Below are positions 55,538-64,000 of a DNA stretch of 64,000 nt, one piece after another. This DNA comes from Bathynomus jamesi (lineage: Eukaryota; Arthropoda; Malacostraca; Isopoda; Cirolanidae): NCBI GenBank assembly GCA_023014485.1, contig JAJOZX010000197.1, positions 496,001-560,000 on the forward strand. Reading direction: 5' to 3'. Made by a program: the position numbers and the translations under genes. Below the pieces are notes generated by a model. It had not been told where the DNA came from and searched no databases. It saw nothing but the letters and a program-made list of their open reading frames with translations. The stretch's first letter is position 1, and the number at the start of each line of letters is the position of its first letter.

Positions 55538-56480
55538 TACACAAATTCAGAATGGTTCCCTGAGACAATTATATGTTAAACACAGACCGTGCATGGAACA
55601 AGGAACTCTTCTGGGAAATTAAATCCACTATAGTCCGAATAAGTAATGGTAAATGACAAATACCATAGTTTTTCTTTTTCATGATTTTAGCCCGACGTGG
55701 GCAACGGGTCTCTCGCAAAGAGATCCCATAATATAGCTTCCCTCACCAGCTATCTGCAAAGCAGACAGGATCCAGCTTTGGGACATGGATCTAGGGTTTA
55801 AAGCAAGCCTAGATCCCTACATTCAGAACCTCTATATAAGTAAAAGACTCGTTGCATTCACGTCAGGTTGAATAAATCAAAGAGAGACCCGTTGCCCACG
55901 TCGGGCTAAAATCATGAAAAAGAAAAACTATGGTATTTGTCATTTACCATTACTTATTCGGACTATAGTGGATTTAATTTTCCCAGAAGAGTTCCTTGTT
56001 CCATGCACGGTCTGTGTTTAACATATAATTGTCTCAGGGAACCATTCTGAATTTGTGTATATTAAACGGACGTGTTACGTGCCTTGAAAAGTGGACGCTC
56101 ATGTCCCGGTTGAGGTTTAAGTTTTGGTTTTTTTTTTGGCTAAAAATACAATAGTTACCCCCCTTTTTCTTTGATTTATTCAACCCGACGTGAATGCAAC
56201 GAGTCTTTTACTTATATAGAGGTTCTGAATGTAGGGATCAAGGCTTGCTTTAAACCCTAGATCCATGTCCCAAAGCTGGATCCTGTCTGCTTTGCAGATA
56301 GCTGGTGAGGGAAGCTATATTTATGGGATCTCTTTGCGAGAGACCCGTTGCCCACGTCGGGCTAAAATCATGAAAAAGAAAAACTATGGTATTTGTCATT
56401 TACCATACTTATTCGGACTATAGTGGATTTAATTTTCCCAGAAGAGTTCCTTGTTCCATGCACGGTTTGTGTTTAACATA
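55538..56480. repeat. Inverted LTR-like blocks in the copy C intron after exon 4
   Basis: Block L (about 55538-55882) contains a TATATAAG box and AATAAA. It is followed by M (about 55883-56063), the inverse of the first half of L, and R (about 56150-56480), the inverse of nearly all of L. (TA)n runs bound both sides. No protein coding is seen. Likely LTR fragments or a non-autonomous foldback element. Confidence 0.7.
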
Positions 56481-57246
56481 TATATATATATATATTATAT
56501 AGTTTGCTGAAACTGCGTTTGATTTAAAGCAAAAATATTTTTAGAAATAATACAGGTATATTTTAAATGTATTATCACTTGAATAAAGCATATTCGTAGA
56601 TATATTTAGTACATCAAAATCTATCTCTTTAAATGACAGTGTCCGTGCCTTAGAATGGCCTCCTCGCCCTATGATGCCAAACATTATTTATGCCGGAGGA
56701 GCTCACATCAAACCACTGAAAAAGCTAGAGCAGGTATACATCTAAAAACATTTTTAGCTATAAATCAGCGTTGGAAATTGATATGCTTGCATCGGAAATT
56801 AAATTAAGTAGGAAAAATATTGGTAATCAAGGTATTTGTATTAAAATAAGTTGTAAACTGACGATTATTATCATATTAAATTAAAATTTCAATATATTTA
56901 ATATAAATATAAGAGGGTGAAATGTTAAATTGCTTTTGCTGACAACAGATGCTTCATGCGTTCGTTACTCTTGGTATCTTCAAGTTGGCACAATAGTGTG
57001 GGGAATGACTGTGAAGGAGTTTAGGCTCTGAGTTTAAGCTACAGTAAATTTGCCCACACCTGCCTTTCATTAGTAGTGAACCTCAAGTCTCATTGACCCC
57101 CATATCAAGCAATCAAACTTTATAGAGTATATAAACCATTCCCCCTTCAAAATTAAGGGGGTATTACCTCTTTAAAATAGATCTTCCTATCAGAATTTAG
57201 TTTATAGTTATTTTGCCACCTATGAAATATATATTATGTTAAATAT

Positions 57247-57249
<3 letters not shown>

Positions 57250-57293
<44 letters not shown>
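57250..57293. repeat. (TA)n microsatellite
   Basis: About 22 uninterrupted TA units in the intron after exon 5 of copy C. The flanking intron (56734-57613) shows no gene or other element. Confidence 0.9.
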
Positions 57294-57296
<3 letters not shown>

Positions 57297-58328
57297 TATT
57301 TGATTTATATGTATATTGGATTCGTAAATAAATATTGGTAATCAAACTTAAAAACATTGTAATCAATATATTATATATTGATTACAATCATATATTGGTA
57401 TTGAATATTGTCCTGAAAAATCTTTCCAGTTCTATTCCTATTATAAGTTGAATATTTATTCCATTTATTCTATTTCAAGTTGCAATTTAATGAAAAAAAT
57501 AGATTAAAACTATCATTATTAATCATGATTCATTATACAGTACATTCATTATACATTGATTCATTATAATTTTCGTATAAAAACTAACTGATTTTTACTT
57601 TTTTGGTTCATAGGAACTTGAAGATTGGGTCGAAGCTTCAGGAGACGAAGGATTCATATTTTTCAGTCTTGGCTCTGCTTTGCGTCCATCTTTCTTACCA
57701 GAAAAGTTAGTTCACCATTTAAGATAGTTTGGATTAAACATGAAAGCTGTATTATTAACCTCCATTGCATAATATGGATATTTTTCATTATCTGCAACGT
57801 CACTGGTATATATTTTGGACATAGATCCTAAAAACAATTCGTTATTATGACACTTTTCTGGAACTGAAAACAACTGTTTAGCGTTAGCCAGGAAAAAAAC
57901 AAGAGTAAAGTATGCTGTCTGGGGCTAAAGGTCTAATGAGTAATCATGGTTCTATTATTTAATCTTTCGTGACAGATACCGAAAGATTTTGATAACCGTG
58001 TTCGGTTCCCTAAAGCAACGAGTTCTTTGGAAATGGGATAAAGAATCGATGCCAGATTTGCCCAAAAATGTAAAATTGGGCAAATGGTTCCCTCAACGAG
58101 ACATTTTAGGTAAGATTAATCATAGGCCTTAGATTTTTGCTTTTTCAACCTATTTCCTCATGGCTATTGAGCCATGAGTAACTGGTTCACTTTACCGGGT
58201 AACTTTTGCAAAGGATGATGTTCTTTGGTTCATTTTCATTATGGCAACTCATGTATTTTTCAAGTTTTATTATTGAGTCATAATTTAATGATAGTTGGAT
58301 TATGAAGTACTTTGGAACAAATTTTGTA

Positions 58329-58560
58329 TCACCTGAAGATCACTGCCCCCAGCCTTCATTAGTTAGCCTTATAAGGCTAACTAACGAAAATATCACAACC
58401 TAACCTAACCAATCGTTAGGTCAATTGTACGCCCTTGATGACTGGTTAGGTGAAGTTGTTATTTTCGTTAGTTTTAACAAAAATATCACAACTTAACCTA
58501 GCCAATCGTCAAGGGCGTACAATTGACCTAACTGGGTGTAGTGTTGACCTACATTAAATA
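58329..58560. repeat. MITE-family member with internal hairpins
   Basis: Starts TCACCTGAAGATCA like 54867-55071. Contains a perfect 22-bp palindrome (58361-58382, AGTTAGCC centre) and a stem-loop from about 58431 to 58527 (GTCAATTGTACGCCCTTGA and its inverse). Confidence 0.65.
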
Positions 58561-58759
58561 TCTTATTTTCAACAAAATCGGAAACAGTACATGAAACAGA
58601 AAAGATCCAACCAACCAACTTCATAACCGACTTGTATAGTATAATACCAAGAAAGAATTGAGCAAGTTTATAACTTTGTTAACATTTATAGCTTTGTTTA
58701 CGGTCGGTAGGTTATCTCCTAGATTACCAACCTCTTTTTAACATATTGCTTCCCAGGAG

Positions 58760-58816
58760 GGATCACTTTAACATATTGCTTCCCGAATGCTTTGGGAAGC
58801 AATGTTAAAGTGATCC
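58760..58816. repeat. Short hairpin
   Basis: GGATCACTTTAACA...TTGCTTCCC pairs with its inverse around a 9-base loop; stem about 24 bp. Non-coding. Confidence 0.75.
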
Positions 58817-58890
58817 AAATTTTTTTTATAAAATGCTTTGCCGAAATATTGGCAATTATTCGTTTTTACACCCAGTATGTTTTTATGATA

Positions 58891-59050
58891 AACTTTTCTG
58901 GTCAATTTTGAGGTGTTTTGCACGAATCTGCCATCCGTTTCCTGTGCAAATGCGTAGTTTTCGAGATATTGTCATCTCGAAAACTACGCATTTGCCCAGG
59001 AAACGGATGGTAGTTTCGTACAAAACACCTCAAAATTAACCAGAAAAGTT
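58891..59050. repeat. 160-bp hairpin
   Basis: Arms of about 77 bases centred on 58970, with CGAGAT/ATCTCG next to the loop and CCTCAAAATTAACCAGAAAA at the outer end. Overlapping short frames on both strands are a result of the palindrome. Confidence 0.8.
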
Positions 59051-59710
59051 TGCTCTCATTTTCATTTAAACTAATGAAAATATTGTGACTTAACCTAACC
59101 AATCATCAAGGGTGTACAGTTGACCTAACTGGGCTTTCATTTGACCGAACCGGGCATTCAATTAACCTAACAGGTTAATATTGATTATTTCACCTAAATA
59201 TCTTCTGATCTTTTCGTATTTGGCACTCACTGTCACATTTTGGGCAAGTTAAGGATGAGAGAATAACGCCGTAATTGCTAAAAACATCCAATCCTTTGTC
59301 TTCATCTAGGGCACATGACGAATCAAGTTCTCAGTCAAAATCACATGAATGGCACGTCATAATTCTATTACAAACACCACTAAACTGAATCCAATTAGAA
59401 AAAAAAATAGCCAGAACAAGACCCAACCAACTAATTAAGTCACAGAGTAGCGAAAAAATAGCCCAAATCAGGAAAAATATTTTATTAAAAAAGTACATTA
59501 TAGCCAAAACAGGAAATATATTTTATTAAAGTACATTTGAACAAATTTGCACAACATAAGATATATATTTTCTTAGTCAGTTTTGAATGGCAATTCGACA
59601 AAAATATTAACCAAAATATTTTTTCTTTCAGTTAATAAATCTTCATAACTTGAAAATACCTATTAAACATTAACAGATTAATGACGATAAAGTACTGCAG
59701 TGATTTTCAT

Positions 59711-61549
59711 ATAAGAACATAAGAAATTTTTATAGTGGGCACACTATGTAAAAACTCCCTGTACATTGGCAACAACCAATTTTTACAAAACTAATTAATT
59801 ATCAATTTAAAACTAAAGATAGAATCTCTGGATCCAGAGGATCAGTCATAATAGGCTACTATCCACAAATATGTTACACTCTATATCTATTCATAACTGA
59901 CATGCAAATATATCAGATCCAAAGAATCCAGTCAATTTCATTACGGTACCCATCAATACCAGTACCTTGCCAACCAAAAATAATTCACGGTCCATATCAA
60001 TTGCTGACCAATTCACAATTTACAACCATATACATTACAATATACTGTATATACTTAGGAGGAAAAGTGTAGGTGTGGCTGTAAAGACTACAGTAATGTA
60101 GAAATGTGTGTGCACCCATTTTGGGTCTCCCATTTTAAGGTGTTTGTGGGGCAAGTGAAGATCATGAGTTTTTCAATACCTCACAGTACTATGGGGGGCA
60201 CCGATCAGCAGAGGAATCTCTTTAAATGGGGTGTGTAAGGACAGAGTATCCCCTAATCCAAGATGCTGCCTCCCTATATCCCACAACACTTGTGTTGAGC
60301 TGTGGGATCTATCACCTAAATGCACATAATATATATGAAATAAACTAGTACCATTCATGCAATAAAAATGGGCTTAGACACTATCACCAGCTGTCCCTTG
60401 CAGTCATCAAACTATCCAACCTTCTTTTGAAAGAATCAAGTGTATCTGAAGTCACCACTTCTTCTGTCAGACTGTTCCAAAACTTAATTACTCTGTTTGT
60501 AAAACTATGTTTTCTTAAATTTGTTCTACATCTTGGCTTAAATAACTTCATACTATGACCTCTAGTCTGGTTATTGTGATCTTTAATGAAAAGAGACTCA
60601 AAATCTATCTTATCCAACCCTTTTATCATTTTATACACCTCTATCATATCACCCCTTAACCTCCTCCTTTTTAATGAGAACATGTTTAGATACGCCAGTC
60701 TTTCCTTATATGTCAATTGTCTTAGAGATGGGATCATTCTTGTTGCTCGTTTCTGTACTTTTTCCAGTTTTTCAATATCTTGTATCAAATAGGGACTATT
60801 AAATTGAATACAGTATTCGAGGAGGGGCCTCACATATGAAATGTATAGTTGCTTTATAATACTGGGTGATTTGTATTCAATGTGTCTGCATGAGATTGAG
60901 TCTAGCATTTGCTTTATTTCTGATTTCCATACAGTGATTTTAAGGTTTAAGTTCATTAGTCACAGTGACACCCAAGTCTTTCTCTTTATCATTTTTAATC
61001 CAAATTCCATTCATATTGTATTCAAATTCTGGATTTTTTGGCCCAATATGCATAACCTTGCACTTATCAACATTAACTCTCATCTCCCACTTATCTGCCC
61101 AGGCTGTTACTCTGTCTAAGTCTTTTTGTATTGTCATTGCTCCTGCTACTGACTTAACATTATGGCCTAATTTTGTATCATCAGCAAATTTTGAGGTTTT
61201 ATGATAGGCCCTTCTCTAGATCATTTATATAGACAACAAAAAGGAGAGGTCCCAGCACAGAACCCTGTGGGACTCCGCTCAATACAGGTCTCCAAGTAGA
61301 TTTATTTTCATTTAGATGAACTCTCTGTTTTATGTTTCGCAGCCATTCTTCTATCTAGTCAGCTATATGACCTCTTATACCATGGGCTCTAACTTTTACC
61401 AACAATCTTCCACGAGGAACAGTATCAAATGCCTTTGCAAAATCTAAGTATACTATATCTACTGGCTCTTTATTGTCGAAATGCAATAGGACTCCATCAT
61501 AAAATTCAATCAAGTTGGTTAGACAGGACCATCCATTTCGAATATATCA
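59711..61549 (-). mobile_element. CR1-like LINE 3' part, - strand
   Basis: On the - strand: [50 protein letters not shown] (about 61165), WEMRVNVDKCKVMHIG and VRPLLEYCIQFNSPYL, ending at 60384. The 3' UTR (60383-59711) ends TTCTTATGTTCTTAT, the short terminal repeat style of CR1 elements. Several frame breaks near 60955, 61140-61200 and 61360. 5'-truncated inside the RT. It lies in the intron after exon 7 of copy C. Confidence 0.85.
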
Positions 61550-62154
61550 AGTTTCAAAAGAACTGGAAGGGATCCAATTTAACAATGTTATTCCATCACG
61601 GAAGCCATTTCTACAGCTTCTAGGAATCTGTCCAAATGCCCAAGGTTTGGGGTGGGTAGGAATGAATTAATGCGTGGGTAGAGAAGAGATAACAAAGAGA
61701 AATTGAAACTCGTAGTTCTTATTTACATTGTTACTAAATCATTGATTTAAATTAGGATACATTCAATCTCTCGACGTTTAAAAACTTTTGAGACGACTTG
61801 GTACTCAAAATTTGAGTTAGGCCCCAGTTTCAGTTCAAACATAGTTCATGTCTTCCCCTACAAGCCTACATTAATCGAGAATTAATAAGCTGCCTTACAA
61901 TGACTTACAAAATGCTAATTATTGTATTAACAAAATATAGATCAATTTACATGGTTTGATAATTTTTTCAAACTGTGCAATCGATCATAATTCATACTTT
62001 CTCCTCTCACACTCGGTATTCCCAAACTATCTTAGTTCTTCATTTATATATTGCCATGATGACGTTATACTAAATGTGAAGTAGACATTTCGTAATATAC
62101 ATGAAGGAATTTAAAGGAAGATTCTCATAAGTCATAACCGTTAACGGTACTCGT
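61550..62154. other. Intron sequence, nothing recognised
   Basis: AT-rich, no sustained open frame and no repeat family recognised. Part of the intron after exon 7 of copy C. Confidence 0.4.
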
Positions 62155-62510
62155 ATCAGACCACAAATAGATCAAAGTTAGTTATACCTCAATTTAGATT
62201 GTCTTCATCTCAAAAACTACCCATTTTCATTGGATTGAAACTATGGAATGATATGAAAAATATTGTGAATGTAAATTTGTTTAAAACCAAGTTGAAATCC
62301 CGATTAATAATGGCATACTAACAAAAATCTAGGATTATGTCTACTAATATTGTTTAATATTGTAATACATGTTTTAAATATTAACAATACTTATTTACTT
62401 ATTTATTATTAATTAATTAATAACAACTAGCTGCTTATTTTTAATAAGAGCCCAGTAAAGCCTAAAGCTTAAAGGCCAAATTAAATAAAATAAATAGTCG
62501 AGCTTCACAA
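62155..62510 (+). mobile_element. LINE 3'-end scrap
   Basis: The frame reads GLKLWNDMKNIV, FKTKLKSRLIMAY, stop: the WN...FK..LK pattern that ends many LINE ORF2 proteins. A short 3' UTR follows with AAAGCCTAAAGCTTAAAGGCC. Only the last ~40 residues survive. Confidence 0.55.
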
Positions 62511-63959
62511 TTATTCATGTCATTGTAAATTGAAATTTTTTTATTTTATTATTATTAATAAAGGTTATTCTATTCTATATACACAGTATATTATATATAA
62601 TTTTCCTCTTTCTGACTGACGACTTATTATTTGTTTACTGCCTTATCTATTTTGAATTATATATGTTATGATAACTTTTCCTTGCAGTTTCCGTTACGGT
62701 CACTGTAATTTACAAATTATTTAGCTTATTTTAACTGTAAGAGCTTATAAAATGTTTAATTGAACATTTAATTAAACAATTAATTATATAAGCCGTCTAA
62801 TATTGAGTGCGCAAAATTAACTCTTTGATAGGCCACCCCAAATTGAGATTATTCATCACTCACGGAGGTCTTCTGAGTACTCAGGAATCAACATACAATG
62901 GTATCCCCATCCTTGGTATGCCCATCTTTGTAGATCAATTTTCCAACACGAAACAGGCGGAGATAGAAGGATGGGGAAGAGTTATGCAGTGGAAAGACCT
63001 CGAAGAAAACACCTTCAGGAAACTGATTGTAGACACTATTAACGACAAAAGGTAAAAATAAAAGGATGAACTAAATCATTACACGTTCAATTAAAATGTT
63101 TCAACGGATTCTTTCAGAGTAGCAGATTCTTTGAAGAGGATCGTGTGATTGAAATTTAGCGCTTTTAACTCCGTTTCATTTTTAGTGTGAGGGAACTTTC
63201 AAAGCGACGTTCAACTCTAATGCGAGACACGCCTATTCCCCCTGACCAGGAAGCAGCCTTTTGGGTCGAGTACGTCATGAGACACAAAGGAGCACCCCAC
63301 ATGATGTCCCCTGTCAGGAATATGAGATGGTAAAAGAAATCACACTAGCCTAATATTTAATATTAGCCTATATTGATTATTTTAATACAGAATTAATAGT
63401 TGATCGTATCAAACTTGGATTATCATGACAGTTATAAGCGATGAATTTTAGACAGCAATGACTCTGAAATACATTATTTTTTCCAGGTATGAAGTTTATA
63501 ACATAGACGTCTGGACTGTGATAACCGCAATTTTTCTTGGGACATTTTATTTAGTTTGTTGTTTTCTCAAATTCTTGCTACGAACTTGCTGGGGATTTTA
63601 CAAAGCTAAGTTCGCTAAAGCGAAACAGAATTAGCCTTGTATTAAGTGCGAAGATAGATTTATGAGCATATTGTATAACAAATAGAGAGACAATTTTATG
63701 CAGTTATTATTGTTTCGTTTACAAACAAAACGTGTGGCTTATTTGTAACTCAGTTCAATTAACGCAAAAGCTTGTCCATAACGTCGTGTTCTTTCTGCTT
63801 TTCCTTTATTATAAGTAAAATTAATTACATGATGTCTTCGCAAGGGTTTCTATTTTGTTTAAGGATATATTAAAGTATGCGCAAACTAATTTGTATTTAT
63901 TCTCTATGAGGTCATACTGCAGAACCACAAAAGCTCATATTGAATTTCAATAGCTTGTG

Positions 63960-63965
63960 AATAAA
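63960..63965 (+). terminator. Candidate poly(A) signal, UGT copy C
   Basis: AATAAA about 325 bases after the stop, followed by T-rich sequence at the window end. The copy-A/B ATTAAA position is not conserved here. Confidence 0.3.
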
Positions 63966-64000
63966 ACTTTTTGACCTTTTCTTTATTTGTATATCTTGCT

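Larger units (their letters stand above)
52567..63634 (+). pseudogene. UDP-glycosyltransferase, copy C (likely recent pseudogene)
   Basis: Ten exons by homology: about 52567-52716, 53988-54263, 54665-54858, 55181-55275, 56640-56733, 57614-57705, 57976-58109, 62832-63051, 63186-63329, 63487-63634. Splice sites are intact GT-AG. Two lesions: the only upstream ATG (52568) is one base out of frame with the signal-peptide frame, which is closed by TAG at 52561; and exon 4 is 95 instead of 96 bases, shifting the frame to an early TAG. Exon 2 has one extra codon. Exon 2 ends FFNHCYLSF where A and B have FFSDCYLSF, and the signature reads PIFVDQ instead of PVFGDQ. The other exons, including the C-terminal helix and a tail ending KAKQN, are fully open. 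Either a young pseudogene or a functional gene with two assembly indels. Confidence 0.85.

Noticed and set aside
1..64000. tRNA, rRNA, CRISPR arrays or bacterial operons
   Set aside because: No cloverleaf, rRNA core or spaced direct repeats seen. Intron structure and transposon content are eukaryotic.

Overview
This is a eukaryotic, AT-rich, intron-containing arthropod-type window. The evidence for an arthropod is the UGT protein style, interstitial TTAGG/CCTAA arrays, and the mix of CR1-like LINEs, BEL/Pao, Ty3/Gypsy, mariner and hAT elements. A crustacean is my best guess, at low confidence. I see no prokaryotic genes, CRISPR arrays, tRNAs or rRNAs.

The host content is a head-to-tail cluster of three UDP-glycosyltransferase (UGT) genes on the + strand. 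Each has a TATA promoter, a non-coding first exon, a conserved 5'-UTR intron and ten coding exons with identical intron phases. Copy A (CDS 4539-28804) and copy B (CDS 38873-47476) each read as an intact 517-residue, signal-peptide-bearing, single-pass ER-type UGT. Copy C (52567-63634) is more diverged and carries an out-of-frame start ATG and a 1-bp frameshift in coding exon 4, so it is called a likely recent pseudogene; single-base assembly errors would give the same picture.

Copies A and B come from one duplicated unit (1-29306 matches 36507-47983). They share insertions with the same target-site duplications: a hAT MITE upstream, a mariner relic and a LINE fragment in the intron after coding exon 1, and a BEL element in the intron after coding exon 6. 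Copy A alone then gained a 2.2-kb palindrome (1811-4039), a CR1-like LINE with two hAT insertions (6921-11652), and a second BEL element nested in the first (13974-21044). Its CDS therefore spans 24 kb against 8.6 kb for copy B, where the BEL has shrunk by internal deletion. Between A and B lie a 5'-truncated LINE (- strand), a degenerate Ty3/Gypsy element (30937-36204) and a second LINE scrap. Between B and C lie a LINE fragment split by a hAT deletion derivative (48721-49483) and, inside the 5'-UTR intron of C, a composite inverted-repeat element (50767-52225) with a Merlin-like MITE and hairpins inside it. The long introns of C hold inverted LTR-like blocks, hairpin MITEs and two LINE fragments.

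Functionally the three genes belong to one detoxification/conjugation family (transfer of sugar from a UDP-sugar to small lipophilic acceptors in the ER lumen). Everything else is transposon-derived. The most informative signals are the insertion order read from target-site duplications, a splice donor apparently supplied by a LINE, a stop codon shared by two BEL copies, and two hAT derivatives retaining opposite ends of a transposase.
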